Of a stretch of DNA of 64,000 nucleotides, positions 21,109-32,665 are shown one piece after another. The DNA is from Chrysopilus asiliformis (taxonomy: Eukaryota; Arthropoda; Insecta; Diptera; Rhagionidae). The stretch spans positions 28,311,684 to 28,375,683 of the forward strand of contig OZ035961.1 of assembly GCA_964034945.1 (NCBI GenBank). The letters run 5' to 3'. Positions within the stretch are counted from its first letter, which is position 1. Every line of letters starts with the position of its first letter. The notes below the pieces were generated by a model. The model worked only from the letters and a program-made list of their open reading frames with translations. It had not been told where the DNA came from and ran no database searches. The position numbers and the translations under genes were made by a program.

Positions 21109-23939
21109 CTATAAATTGATTGCTTAGATAAGTGATTATATTCAATTTGAAATTAAGGATTATGAAAAAAAAATGTACGAATGAACTATTTATACAGAGA
21201 CGAACCTAAATATGAAAGTCGAACAGCGATAGCCTCGCACGCAGAATACATGAATTAACCTTTTGCACTCCACACTTTTCTGGTTAAATTTAGTATGTCA
21301 CCGTATAGGTGTCAGTGGAATGCAAAAGGTTAAAAACAACGATGGACAATGGTGGATTCAAAAACCAAACTTTGAATAGGATATGAAAGGCTTCTTCACC
21401 AAAAATTTTAATCAAATGAGATATATAATCATCCACAGCATGTTTTAAACTTACTAGAATGATCAGGCAATATTCTTGATTTTTGTGACCTTTTTATTCC
21501 ATATTTGAGGTGTTAAAAGCTAGAGTGGACCAACCCACATGTCGAAATCGTGAATTTTTTTGTGTTTGAATCACTATTGCGAGTGAGTTTTTAGATAAAA
21601 ATGTTTGGATGCACAAAAGAACATTTCAACATTGAGTAATAGTCCAAACAATTTTTTTTCCAAAAATTTACAGTCAATAATAGTACAAAAGTGGAAAAGC
21701 TTCAAAAACTCGATTATGAGGCTTGGTCCACTCTAGCTTTTAACGCCTCATTTATACCCGTATGGTGAAACCAAAGGGTATATTAACTTTGCTTTACCGT
21801 TTGTAACGCCAAGATCCCGTCATCACACAAAAAAATGAATTACACCAGTGTGTTTAGAATGATAAAAATAATTAATTTCTGCATGTCCGTCTGTCTGTCC
21901 GTCCGTCCGTCCGTCTGTCTGTCTGTGGCGCGGATTGCGGGCGTACGGATTGAGCTAGAGACTTGAAATTTTACGCAGATTCGTTTTTCGTAAAATGCGA
22001 GGCTAAGTTTGTTAATGGGCAAAAATGGACCATTAGGGGTGGTACCGAATACGAACGAAAACGAGTTTTGCGAATATCTAGTAGCGCGAGGGGTGGGGGA
22101 GTAAGGGGAGGGGGTAAAGTCATCTCGAAACTTAGTTTTCCCTCTATGTTCCTCTTTCGCGGGGAAACTACTGAACCGATTGGCCTGAAATTTGGCATAG
22201 ATGTTCGCCGGGGGTCCAGCCCTAACATAGACCCATTAAAAGTAGCCCGAGGGGGGGGGGGGGGTAAGCGGAGGGGGGTAAAGTAATACCGAATGCAAGT
22301 GCTGGAATTTTTTGTTGGTTTTTTAATAATTTTCCGAAGAGAAAAAACTAACGAACAGCATACAGGCTACCTAATTTTTAACCAACTGAATTTAGTTTTC
22401 CAAAGTTTTTTTTATAAAGCTATTGATTCTCGTCACAGTTTTCCAAAAATTACTCAAATGTTACGAAATTTTATCAATCGACAAATCCTGTAATGGAGAA
22501 CGGGAATCTAAAAATGCACAGATTTTTGGATATCGGCAACTTTTTGACAAAAAGAATATTGGGTTGTTTTGACACCGAAATTCACTCAACTTGCTTTACG
22601 AAATGAGTAGTGATAGTTGCCGATTGGTGTTAACGACATCATCGGTCTAGATCAGTGGTTCTTAACCTTGTTGGAGGTACTGACCCCCACCAGTTTCATA
22701 TGCCCGTTCACCGAACCCTTCTTAATTGGAAAAATAAATTATGATTTTTTCAAATTCAAAACATAGGTATATATTTATACATAGGTGCACAAAATGAACA
22801 GAACCATTAAGAACAAAGAACAAAACCATTATAACATGATTTTCACATAAAAACAAAGTGTGAGACTGACTCACCGAACCCCTGGGGCTCGATCGAACCC
22901 AGGTTAAGAATCACTGGTCTAGATTGCTATCACGGCCTCTGCTGGTGATGGGTTGCAACGTAAAAACCTTATAAATGTTGTAATTCATCCATGGTTCGCA
23001 ATCCATGTAAAAACTGCAGGTGCGAAGCAGGGAAGAAATTGTTATGAAACCTCAATTGAGGAGGCCCAGGCTCTTCGAGAGCTGTAGTGCCGAAAATGAT
23101 GATTGACACCGATTAATATTTGGAAATGTCAAACAATTTTTACGATTTTGTGTTAACATGCAGACAGAAATGGTCATCATAAATTTTTAATCAAATGGGG
23201 AATATTTATTTTTGAACTTTCTATGCTTTTGCGCGCAAATAAGGAACTTTATTCATGTTTGCGTAAATAAGGAAGTTTATTTTCCACATTAACGAAAGAG
23301 CAACCTAAGCTATTTCAAACTGTTTCTAATCACACGCGAAAATAGCACGAAGTCTAATCTCACTGTTTCAAGTACATTAAAATTCGCAGCAACTCTATGG
23401 ATTTTAATAAAACTTTTCAAAAGCATTGTTTTGATAAGACTCAAAATATTTTTCTTTATTCAAAGTTTAACTAACAGCGAAATGAGAAAATCAGCTTTTG
23501 TTAAATGTGAATAGCATTTATATTAATTATAATAAGATGAGTTTGATTATGTGAAAATGTTAATTCTAATATTTCATTGTCTTGCGTTTTGATTTCCATT
23601 CAACTTACTCAGATTGTTCTAATCGTGCTAATTCTGCTTCTAATTCATCTTCTAACATGGCCTCAATGCATTGCTCCATCAATTCTTCTTCTTCCAATCT
23701 TTGCATTTCCTTAAAAGAAATGTTAAATCATTAGTGATGAAAAAATTTTCTCAAAAAAACCAAAATTCTATAAGATTTACCATTTTATCGAATTCTTCTT
23801 CATTTTCCATCCATAGATATTCTGAGAAATCATTTGGATTTTCATTTTCTGATGGGATTTCGAATTCATCTGCATAAGCATCGAAAAATGAATCACTATG
23901 ACCGCTGCTGTTCCCTAACGGGCTCGTTGGAATCTTCAT
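20982..23939 (-). CDS. Paip2: Poly(A)-binding-protein-interacting protein 2
   Basis: Three coding exons in order 23939-23781, 23709-23609, 21108-20982, joining in frame to 128 aa, the usual Paip2 length. Exon 1 starts MKIPTSPLGN and contains the signature FSEYLWMENEEEFDKM. Exon 2 continues MQRLEEEELMEQCIEAMLED, together the acidic PAM1 region. Exon 3 carries PAM2, STLNPLAEEFVPS, the peptide that binds the MLLE domain of PABP. Paip2 displaces PABP from poly(A) and Paip1 and represses translation in the cytoplasm. An in-frame ATG two codons upstream (23945) could also start; MK at 23939 fits the family. An acceptor at 23965-23966 implies an upstream non-coding exon, which I could not locate. 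Intron 2 (2500 bp) is full of mobile elements. Confidence 0.9.
21259..21329. mobile_element. 71-bp piggyBac-type miniature element
   Basis: Ends CCTTTTGCACTCCAC / GTGGAATGCAAAAGG, flanked by TTAA on both sides (21255-21258, 21330-21333). TTAA targets and CCYTTTG ends are piggyBac hallmarks. It lies in Paip2 intron 2. Confidence 0.7.
21506..21750. mobile_element. TIR MITE in Paip2 intron
   Basis: 245 bp with 28-bp inverted repeats TGAGGTGTTAAAAGCTAGAG / mirror CTCTAGCTTTTAACGCCTCA. No coding sequence. It abuts the Helentron-like copy starting at 21752. Confidence 0.65.
21752..22285 (+). mobile_element. INE-1/DINE-1-like Helentron copy joined to an 'S' repeat
   Basis: Starts TTATACCCGTATGGTGAAAC, then AAAGGGTATATTA (hairpin with the first block), then CATGTCCG followed by (GTCY)n and the block GAGCTAGAGACTTGAAATTT. 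It is truncated near 22080. From there to 22285 is a different repeat ('S': GGGGAAACTACTGAACCGAT, GGCCTGAAATTTGGCATAGA), which also ends with tetranucleotide runs in other copies. Confidence 0.65.
22653..22916. mobile_element. hAT-type MITE with perfect 8-bp target duplication
   Basis: 264 bp, ends CAGTGGTTCTTAACCTTG / GGTTAAGAATCACTG, flanked by GTCTAGAT at 22645-22652 and 22917-22924. Non-coding. It lies in Paip2 intron 2. Confidence 0.88.
23609..23709 (-). CDS. Paip2: Paip2 second coding exon, acidic helix
   Basis: 101 nt, between a TTTTAAG acceptor and a GTAAGT donor. It encodes EMQRLEEEELMEQCIEAMLE followed by DELEAELARLEQS, the acidic amphipathic part of PAM1. It has no ATG start of its own. 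The join to exon 3 recreates a Glu codon. Confidence 0.88.
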
Positions 23940-23964
23940 TATCATAGCCAATGATTATATTTTT
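23781..23964 (-). CDS. Paip2: Paip2 first coding exon with 25-nt 5' UTR
   Basis: The exon begins after a CTATAG acceptor, so the true first exon is non-coding and farther right. The coding part runs 23939-23781, 53 codons, ending ...FDKM at a GTAAAT donor. The frame past 23781 (VNLIEFWFF) is intron. Confidence 0.85.
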
Positions 23965-25227
23965 CTATAGAAATTAATGAAAAATAAAAATTAGCAGATT
24001 TTACACTTTTGAAATTTATTTCTAAATAATTTTCAACTTTTTTTGTTTTTAATAAACTCTTTTAGTCACCTTAAAAATTATGTTGAAAAATCCCAAATTT
24101 CTGGTATTTGGTTTCTTAAGAAACTGTCGAGTGTGTAATGTTTTCTTTTTCTTGAATATTTGTTTATCTGCTGTCGTAGTACGTCAACAGTTTTTTTCCA
24201 GTTCATGGAATATATATTTTATATATTATAGCTTTCTTATCGGCGCTTATTCTTATCTTGACACTTCGCTTGGGTTCAGAAAATAAAATATTAACAACTT
24301 TATACACAATTCACAATCAACTTGGCAAAAATTTTGCATGAAATACAAGGGAATAAGAAATAATTTTAATAAGACTTAAGAATAACAAATTGAAAACCGA
24401 ATCGTCGTATGTATCAAGTGATAAAAGTGCTTTGTCTCGAATGGTTCGACGTTATTTGATGCGATCGGAGATACCTAAACGTTTTTTCAAGATAAACCGA
24501 ACGCTTTTGGCGATGGTATAAAACTATTTTTGGATTTTCTACTTTGCATAAATGATGACGAACAGCTACTACGTGATACTAAAGTGTAAACATCTCACAA
24601 CAGGTTCTTCAATTTGACCTTAAACTGTTTGATAAACATGACATGAAATTAGCCGAGAGAGAGAGGCGGTGTAGGCACGGGTGTGATTTCTGGGCATTAC
24701 TAGTTTAGTCTTTCGTAATTTGCTTTTCGACAGAATCGACAATTTTTTTTTCTTTGTACAAAACTTGGAAAAATTTGGTACAGACAGCAAAAACGATTTA
24801 CTGTACAAAAGCTAATCGATGGTGGGGTTAATCAATTCTAAAATATTGTTCTCTTTTACGATTAAATGTTATTGAACTCGAGAAATTTTGATAATGTCAT
24901 GTTAAAATGATTAACAAAAAATTCATTAAAAAATAGCATCGAAAAAAATTGAAACGTTTCCACTTAACGATAAAAAAAAGTTGTTAGCAGTTTCAAGCTT
25001 CAAAATTAAATCACGCCAAATTTAGCGTCACGTATTTTATGGATAGCCACTTAGAAAAAATACTGTCCGTATTAAAGTTATTATAATTTTTTTTTTGTAT
25101 TAGTACATGGTATATAAGATATGTCTGCAAAATTTGGTAGCATTTGGCTAGTAGTTTCTGAGGCTTTCTTAGCGTATTTTATATCGTAAATCGGAGTTTT
25201 AAGACGGATAAATGGATACAATATACA
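23965..25227. other. Upstream of Paip2 coding exons, nothing firm
   Basis: The upstream part of the Paip2 transcript should be here or farther right, but the non-coding first exon could not be found. Short frames at 24080-24286 and 24620-24808 are A/T-biased and unsupported. Confidence 0.35.
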
Positions 25228-25905
25228 AATATCAGTTGTGATCAACACAAAACTTTCCTCTGCAATATTTAGTTTCAGAAAAAAATGTGAGAAAATTGCA
25301 AGAAATTTTATTTTCTTTGAATTTGGTTCATGCATTTTTTTCTCAAAAGCGTTTAGTTTAAGAGAAACTTTCAAAAAAAAAAAACATTTTTTTTTTCAAA
25401 TATCTTGAGAACCGTTAGAGGTACGTAAAAACCGTTAAAGGAAAAAAAATCAGAAAATGTTTTATCCTTTAAATTCTATTATATTTTTTTTTTCCAAAAG
25501 CCATAGTTTTCGAGAAATTTTCACAAAATTGTATTTTTTCAAAAGAATTGTATGGGAGGCGCCCGTTATAGCTAACGTTACTTTTACAAACGTTGATAGA
25601 AAATTACAATTTTCGTAAAACTTATTCACAAAAAAATTGCAAGTCGCTAGGTCAACACGTTCTCGAGCTATTTAGGATACGTGAAACGGACAGACAGACA
25701 GATCGACAGACAGACTGACAGACCGATAGACAGACAGAGTGATAGACAAACAGACCGATATACAGACAGACCGATAGACAAATACACGGACGTCCTCATA
25801 ATTTTACCTGAAACGTATTTCGTACTGCTTCTATCTCCCCCATTCTCCAGTCGGTCTCCCTCATAAATACAATACTTTCCCTTTATACCAGAGGAAAGTA
25901 AAAAA
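25228..25905 (+). repeat. (GTCY)n family 'T', full copy
   Basis: Begins ATATCAGTTGTGATCAACAC and AAAACTTTCCTCTGC, and ends near CCAGAGGAAAGTAAAAAA, an inverted echo of the start. Near its end is (CAGA)n: GACAGACAGACAGATCGACA and on. Related copies: 52296-53655, a remnant at about 40790-41090, fragments at 6430-6740 and 47540-47765. No coding capacity. The 61-aa frame over the microsatellite is an artefact. Confidence 0.6.
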
Positions 25906-26185
25906 AGCGCCCAACTTGAGACTGTGATTGGCCTACGTTCGAGGAAAGTGTGGAGTTAGCATAGTACGCGTAAACGGGTCTAAATTTTATGAAATTCGGT
26001 CCAAAAGATCTTCAAATTACTTTTAACAAACAAACTGAATTTGGATTTTAGTGAAACTATTTTCAATTAACCAGAATATGACGTGTTTGTAAATAATATT
26101 AATGGTCGTTTGCACCAACGAAACTTAGCAGCTTAAGTCTTACTTAAATTATTTAAGTCACAGAATTTCTATGGTTTAAGTAGGC

Positions 26186-26536
26186 TAGAGAGCCTTTAAA
26201 CCTAGAGAGTGGCCATGCTACCTTAATAGACTGTGCTACTGAGTAGGACAGTCTATTAACTCCAATTAGAACAGTCTATTAGATCAGTTGGAACAGCTTT
26301 TTCTCCAGATTAGAACAGTCTGTAAACAATTTTTCAATTTATCAAAACAACTATGAGTTTCCAAATTTTTTTGATACCTCAAACATGCTATTTTTACATA
26401 TATTAACCACCTTCAGTTATTTTGGCCATTATTTATAACAATGAATCAAATTTTTAAAGTTTTTCGCGCTCGTTTTTCAGCTCGGCGGCCATTTTTAGAT
26501 GTCCCCATGGCCACTCTCTAGGTTATAGGCTCTCTA
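26186..26536. mobile_element. hAT-like MITE, 8-bp target duplication AAGTAGGC
   Basis: 351 bp with inverted ends TAGAGAGCCTTTAAACC / GGTTATAGGCTCTCTA and a second inner arm CTAGAGAGTGGCCATG. AAGTAGGC flanks both sides (26178-26185, 26537-26544). Fragments of the same family occur at 15480-15565 and 45041-45095. Confidence 0.8.
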
Positions 26537-26740
26537 AAGTAGGCTAAGCGCAACTTTATTTTTTCAGAATGGTTGGGACAAACGGGCCTTAATCAACAAT
26601 GTTAAGCAATTCTTTGTCTAATTTGTATCGGGTGTACCAATTGCTTGGACCAATGTTAAATGTGGTTGAGGCTTAAATGTCTAATGATTTTTGACATATG
26701 GTTCCAGATTTGACAAGTTCAATTTTTGGCAATTTCAACC

Positions 26741-27200
26741 ATGGAAAGATTAACAATTGAATAACGCGTTAAAGTTATCGAAGCCTATTACAAAAATTGG
26801 CGTTCAAACAAAAATCAATTTCGCGCACTTCGTGATTTTTTGGTCAGCCATGATAACCAACTTTTATGGCCTGAATTGGATGCCATGAATGTTGATGATT
26901 TGTGGTTCCAACAGGACGGCGCCACATGCCCCACAGCAAATGCAACAATGGCTTTATTGAATGAGAAGTTGCCAGGTAGCATTGTCTCTCGAAGCAGCCA
27001 TGTCAATTGACCACCAAGATTGTGCAATTTGACGTCTTTGCACTTTTTCCTTTGGGGTTATCTCAAGAGTCTATGCTAACAAGCCAACAACAATTCAACA
27101 GCTGAAAGATGAGATAATAAGGCACATTCGTGGGATCGAGGAGCAATTATGCAGAGATGTTATCAAAAATTTTGACCATCGAGTGGAGGTGTGCCGTTAA
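26741..27200 (+). pseudogene. Mariner/ITm transposase relic
   Basis: Starts ATGGAAAGATTAACAATTG (MERLTIE then stop). It keeps pieces of the transposase: VIEAYYKNWRSNQNQFRALR, then after a large internal deletion LWPELDAMNVDDLWFQQDGA and later KPTTIQQLKDEIIRHI. There are several stops and a lost Asp region (SRSSHVN then stop). Clear homology to 3769-4699, but older and of a different subfamily. Its ends could not be set. Confidence 0.78.
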
Positions 27201-27208
27201 AGCCATTT

Positions 27209-27425
27209 TTTTATAGTTTCAGTCAGAGCTTAGGGGAAGACTCATTAATGCCGAAGCACAGCTCAAGATGGTCGGAAGATGTCGGTTTGTATAAAATATA
27301 TAAATATTTTCAAGACTTAAAAATATTTTTTCAAAACTCCAAGTCGATTTTTTTTATAGTTTCAGTCAGAGCTTAGGGGAAGACCCTTTAATGCCGAAGC
27401 ACACCTCAGGATGGTCGGAAGAACG
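27209..27425. repeat. Direct repeat of about 75 bp, two units
   Basis: The block TATAGTTTCAGTCAGAGCTT ... GATGGTCGGAAGA occurs at about 27209-27282 and 27348-27421 with few differences, spaced by about 65 bp. It lies directly after the mariner relic and may come from its 3' end. Confidence 0.6.
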
Positions 27426-27515
27426 AAAGGATTTGTCAGTTTATGTTCTCCTTGAACTTCTGCGGGGGGAATTATTATTAACCTTTATACTACCGGCGAT
27501 TCTTCATTAAAATCA

Positions 27516-27658
27516 TAAAGGCGTATTTATAGTCGTTTTTAAACACAAATTTTCTTTAATATGACTTTAAACTGACAGTTTGTTATGGTTTTCTGTCAGT
27601 TTAAACTCATATTAAAGAAAAAACTGTATTTAAAAACGACTGTTAATACGCGTTTTTA
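27516..27658. mobile_element. Foldback MITE, about 143 bp
   Basis: Left arm TAAAGGCGTATTTATAGTCG and on to ACTTTAAACTGACAG; right arm CTGTCAGTTTAAACTCATAT to ACGCGTTTTTA. The arms pair over about 60 bases with a short loop. Confidence 0.6.
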
Positions 27659-27734
27659 TTTTGAATATTTGTTATACAAGTTTATTTGGAATCTGCATAT
27701 TGCGTGGGGTCGCCAAGTCTGTTAAAGTCTAAAT

Positions 27735-27964
27735 CAGGGGTATCCAACCTTTTAGCTTTCCTGGGCCACATTGGGAGAAGACGAGTTATATTGGGCTACA
27801 AATAAAATATACTAACCCCAAAGATAGCTGATTAGTAAAAAACGTAGAATATATAAATACTTAATTAACAATTGATTCGTAAAGTTTGTAAATATATCAG
27901 TTTTTGTTGGGCCACATTCAAACACATGCTGGGTCGCATGCGGCCCGCGGGTTGGACAAGCCTG
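27735..27964. mobile_element. hAT-type MITE
   Basis: 230 bp, ends CAGGGGTATCCAACC / GGTTGGACAAGCCTG, with 6-of-8 matching flanks GTCTAAAT and GCCTAAAG. The interior has CATGCGGCCCGCGGG near the right end, shared with the hAT elements at 42760-46491. Confidence 0.75.
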
Positions 27965-29507
27965 GCCTAAAGGTTAATAATTTTTGTTCAAGTCTATCAA
28001 AATAACAAAAAAAAACCTTTTGGATTTAATACTACCACTCTTCACTATTTAAATGTGTGAGCCGAAACTGATTCACAGCACGAATTTATTTACAGTTAAT
28101 TATAACTTTTTGATTTGTTTACCAAACAAAGCAATGGGACCCATTGATATTTCTCGGTGTGGTTTTTTTTTGTTTTTCGATTTTTTTTAAAGTTGAGGAC
28201 ATTTTTTCAGTTACCGTTAAACAAAAAAATTTCCGTTTTGGAAAAAAAATATTTAAAAAATGAGTACCAGTCTATCCTTTCAACTTGATATTATCGAAAT
28301 TAGTATAATAGCAAATTTCCGCATTTGGAAAAATAAAAAAAAATCTTTGGATATTATTTATTATGAATAAAATGTTTTAAATTCGATAAGTGTAAACAAT
28401 TAAATCACAACACCAAAATGTGAACGATTTTAATTCTTTGCATATATTGAATAAACAATTCTAAAATTATAATACAGTTTGCACTTTCTCTTTTGTGTCA
28501 CGAAAAAATTATATAAAAGCGAATAACGCTTAACTGGAAAACCGAACGTCCGGAAATCCCAACAGATCACTGAAATTAATATTTCTCTGCGAATGGGAAG
28601 GTGAAACTGCATCACATTTTTAATAAATATTAGCATTAAAACAAGTTAATAAACTTCTACGAGGACGAGGTCAGTTAATAGCTAAAGAATTGTCTACTAG
28701 TGAGCTTCCGCAGCGACCATTTTATTTTCGTGAAAATACCTACATTCGCTAAAAACGTATTATAGTATTTTATGCAATCGATGTCGATTTTCCAAGAAAA
28801 AAAAAAATTGCTACAAAATCTAATAAGATTTTTTTTTATTGAATTTTTTTTCCGAATCGTATTTGGTTGTACAAAAACAATCGGGGAGGGTCCGCGGTAA
28901 TCTTAAAACAAGCAAAACTGTAGAAATAAAAACTCAACTTACCACAGTAAAAAATGAAAATGAGACCTGACACGGTGTATCTTTGTAAACTAAATTACTT
29001 TCAAATTATTCACTAAAATTTAGAAAATAAACTCACGAATAATTTTGAATGGCGACGAATTTCTTCTTTAGTGAGTTCGATGCTCGAACCAGCTCGACAA
29101 ATTTCGGAAAGTAGCCAAATAAATACCCAAAAAAAATACCCTTTGCTCAATAAGCTCACTGTTGAGAAAAATTCAAATGGGATTTAAAAAAATAGAGTAC
29201 CTGATTGCATCAGTGAAATTAAAAAAAAATTATGAGCGAATTTTATTACAAAACTTCAAAATTAATATAAATATTTCCAAAATATCAAACAAATAAAATG
29301 TTTTGAACAAAAAATTCTGCAAAGAATCTGCTTGTGTTTTAACGCGCTAAAGTTTAACATTTAAACATTTATATCAACAGAAGAAATCTGAACTAAAAAA
29401 TCGAATTCATAATCCTTTTATGTTTATACACACAAATTTGTATTTATTTTTGAGTTTATACTCATAATCCTTTGGTGTTTAATGTTTATACACATAATCT
29501 TTCTATG
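27965..29507. other. AT-rich intergenic stretch, nothing firm
   Basis: No open frame above noise and no clear repeat ends. A GTAAGT-like donor on the minus strand near 28940 could belong to an upstream Paip2 non-coding exon, but nothing proves it. Confidence 0.3.
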
Positions 29508-29515
29508 TTTATACG

Positions 29516-32500
29516 TAGGGAATGCAATACCGGTATCCCGGTATCCCGAAAACCGGGATACCGGTCATTTTTGTCCGGTATTAAATCCCGGTTTTCGAAG
29601 ATTCAATACCGGTATTTCGGTATTGAATTAAATACCCGTATTCATTTTAGTCCGGTATTAAATCCCTCATTAAAGTCTTTCTCACCCAGGCGACGACGCA
29701 TACTCATTCATGTGATGGACGAAAAATCGGTATTGTCGCTTTAAAAAAATACTTTCGTTTAGATTGATTTGTATATTTCATACTTAAATTGCGCCAGGAG
29801 AGCGTAAAAGATTGTGGCGAGCCAAAGGGTTTTCTTCTAATTTGGAAGACATTTCCATTTCACACCAGCGACAAATAGTTTTAGAAGTTTATTCTGTATC
29901 GCAATCGCATTCATTTTTCTATTACCTATTAATATCATCGCATAGAACTGTAAAGCAATGCACGCGTGTCCAGTCACCTAGCTCCAAGTGAGATAGACAA
30001 TACCAAATTCAAAGTTGGGTGAGCGCTCAGGTGATTGCGTCGCTTGAGTGAGAAAGACAATACGGGTGAAAATATTTTTCCGATCGTTCTTATTTATTTG
30101 TGTAAAGTGTAAGTTCGGTGGTGGGGATAAAACCAGACGAACATTTACTGAAATCAAAACTGCACACCAAATAAACTTTTGGGTGTGTATTCTTAGTTAT
30201 TTGAATCTTAAAAATAAAAGTACAGCAAATTTTTTGTGACAAATATTAATTAACTTTGGTAAGTTTATTTAAGTTAAATCAGTTTGATGTTTTTTTAAAT
30301 ATATACATAAGACATTCATATGATAAACATTCATTAGAATACAATATCCCAATTTAGAACATGGAGAGTATAAAATTTGTTCAACATTTAAAAGACGGAG
30401 ATGAAAATTCCATCTGGTTTTACTTTCTCAAAGAAGAAAAAGGAAGTTATGCAAAATGCAAGAAGTGTGGTAATTGTATTAAAACGGGAGGGGGCTCAAC
30501 AAGCGGCCTCCACACACATCTAAAGACCAAACATGAAATAAATCTACGGAAACGTGCTGCTGCTGAACCGGTAGCTGGATCTAGTTCCCAATCTGTTAAA
30601 GTGAATCCTCTAGTCAAAATTACAAAATATTTTAAAAATACTAAAGACGACTCACTAGCAGCAGTTTTAGCTAGAATGACAGCGCGTGATGGGCTACCAT
30701 TCAGAGTATTTATTACATCTGACGATCTTAGAAAATCATTAAAAGCATTAAATCTAAGTGATGAGCTACCAAAATCAGCCAACACAATTAGAAAGATTGT
30801 CATTGACTATAGCGAAAAAATTCGTCAATTATTAATTAATAAAATATCGGATCATAAATTAAATGGGAAGGGTTTTAGTATTACTTTCGATGAGTGGACC
30901 TCTCTAAGAAATCGTCGATACATAAATATTAACCTTCACTCGGAAAAAATCTTCTGGAACTTAGGACTTCTACGCATCAATGGAAGTTTACCTGCAGTAA
31001 AATGTGTTGAGCTTTTGAGTGATAAATTGAATCATTATGGTTTGTCATTGGAGAAAAATATCGTTTGTTTAATAAATGACGGTGCTGCAGTTATGCAGAA
31101 AGTAGGTAGATTAGTACCAACTGCTCAGCAATTATGTTTGGCACATGCGATACAACTTGCGGTCGTCGATGTTCTATATAAAACAAGTACAACCGAATAT
31201 TTAAACAACAGCCAGAATGAATCAATTTACATGGATTCAGATTCCGAAACTGAAGAATCTAATAATTACGATGCAAGCGAAGCAGATGACTATGACTATG
31301 AGGATGGCTTAGTAATGGAATACAATATACAGGGACGAGATATTGACTTAACCCATAATCAGCTCGGTCCGCTTATACAAAAAGTTAGAAAAATTGTGAA
31401 AATATTTAAACGTTCACCAACACGAAATCAGGTATTACAAGATTATGTACGTGTCGAATTCGGTAAGGAATATTGCTTAATCCTAGATTCGAAAACTAGA
31501 TGGAATAGCTTAATAGTAATGCTCGAACGTTTTTATAAATTAAAATCAAGCCTGAAAAAATCAGCTATAGATTTAAATTTAGATATAAATTTTACTGACG
31601 CTGATTTTGAACCAGTTTCATTAACGGTGTCGACACTATTGCCAGTAAAGCTAGCAGTTGAGTCATTATGCCGAGAAGATGCCAACTTACTTTCCGCAGA
31701 CACGACATTCAAATTTATGTTTGATAGCCTAAGTGAAATAAAGTCATCACTGAGCACAGAAGTTCGAAGTGCATTGATGAAACGCATATTGGAAAGAAGA
31801 ACGGAGCTGTCTGATCTAATTGGCTATCTACATAATGGTTTTGTGGAGGATAGTCAAATTACAAATACGAATAAAAACATCAACCAAACTTTTAATTTTC
31901 CTCGTATATCGAAATCAACAATTCTTAAATCACTGTTGGGTATTGTTAATCAAATGGATCTTTGGAATCAAAATACAGCTCTAATAGAGCGATCAAATGA
32001 AATTTTAGATTCAGAGGTCAGTGAGGCTGAAAAGGACTTAATAGAATTAGCAGATAAATCAGAAAGTTCAATGAAGAAAAAATTGGATGAAGCAATTTTA
32101 AAACAAAAACAATATTCTGTTATCGGAAAAAAGCCAGAACATGCTGGTGATCTAACAAAGTGTTTAAAAAAAGAAATAAGCCTATTTGAGGATGAAGGTG
32201 TACGAGGAAAATATTTACAAAAAATTTATGATCTACTTTTGACTATTCGTCCTACCAGCGTTGAATCTGAGAGGGCTTTTTCTGCTGCCGGTGTAATTTT
32301 GAACAAATTTCGATGCAGACTCAATGACAAAACTCTGGACGCTCTCTGTTTTTTAAGAGGACATTTTAAAGAAAGCAAATCGGTCTTAAATAATTGAATT
32401 TTGATTTTTTTTTAAAGAATTGTGATTTTTATGTTATTTAATTTTTATTTCATGTTTAGTTTGTTTATTTTATAATACAATTTTAATGAATTATGTAATA

Positions 32501-32665
32501 TACTTTTTGTTTAATTTGAAATAAATATTCACTGAATAATTTAACAAGGAAGTTTTGACACAAATAATTTCGTTGAAAACCGGTTTTAATACCGGGATCC
32601 CGGTATTATCATTTTACAATACCGAAATACCGGTATTGAAATTTCCTCCGGTATTGCATTCCCTA
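29516..32665 (+). mobile_element. Complete hAT transposon
   Basis: 3150 bp. Ends TAGGGAATGCAATACCGG / CCGGTATTGCATTCCCTA and a perfect 8-bp target duplication TTTATACG (29508-29515, 32666-32673). Both subterminal regions carry repeated CCGGTATT / AATACCGG motifs, probable transposase-binding sites. It encodes one intact transposase (30361-32397). Intact frame plus perfect duplication point to a recent insertion. Confidence 0.92.
30361..32397 (+). CDS. hAT transposase, intact, 678 aa
   Basis: Single frame from ATG 30361 to the TGA at 32395-32397. BED zinc finger at residues about 17-60: C33, C36, H53, H58 (CKKCGNCIKTGGGSTSG, LHTHLKTKH). RNase-H-like catalytic core: first Asp in ITFDEWTS (D177), second in CLINDGAAVMQK (D240), and the RW motif in LDSKTRWNSLIVMLERFYKL. 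An acidic insert (MDSDSETEESNNYDASEADD) follows near residue 296. The C-terminal dimerisation segment is RPTSVESERAFSAAGVILNK. The length is typical of the superfamily. It cuts and pastes its own element through the 18-bp ends. No stop or frameshift is seen, so the product could be active. Confidence 0.92.
   Translation: MESIKFVQHLKDGDENSIWFYFLKEEKGSYAKCKKCGNCIKTGGGSTSGLHTHLKTKHEINLRKRAAAEPVAGSSSQSVKVNPLVKITKYFKNTKDDSLAAVLARMTARDGLPFRVFITSDDLRKSLKALNLSDELPKSANTIRKIVIDYSEKIRQLLINKISDHKLNGKGFSITFDEWTSLRNRRYININLHSEKIFWNLGLLRINGSLPAVKCVELLSDKLNHYGLSLEKNIVCLINDGAAVMQKVGRLVPTAQQLCLAHAIQLAVVDVLYKTSTTEYLNNSQNESIYMDSDSETEESNNYDASEADDYDYEDGLVMEYNIQGRDIDLTHNQLGPLIQKVRKIVKIFKRSPTRNQVLQDYVRVEFGKEYCLILDSKTRWNSLIVMLERFYKLKSSLKKSAIDLNLDINFTDADFEPVSLTVSTLLPVKLAVESLCREDANLLSADTTFKFMFDSLSEIKSSLSTEVRSALMKRILERRTELSDLIGYLHNGFVEDSQITNTNKNINQTFNFPRISKSTILKSLLGIVNQMDLWNQNTALIERSNEILDSEVSEAEKDLIELADKSESSMKKKLDEAILKQKQYSVIGKKPEHAGDLTKCLKKEISLFEDEGVRGKYLQKIYDLLLTIRPTSVESERAFSAAGVILNKFRCRLNDKTLDALCFLRGHFKESKSVLNN

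Noticed and set aside
21963..22286. 107-aa and other open frames over Helentron/S sequence
   Set aside because: They cross a microsatellite, a G run and two unrelated repeats, so they cannot be one gene.
25681..25866. Frame of Asp/Arg/Gln repeats
   Set aside because: Translation of a CAGA/GACA microsatellite in the T repeat.
31533..31787. Antisense open frame in the hAT transposase
   Set aside because: Shadow of an A/T-rich coding frame; no start context or domain.
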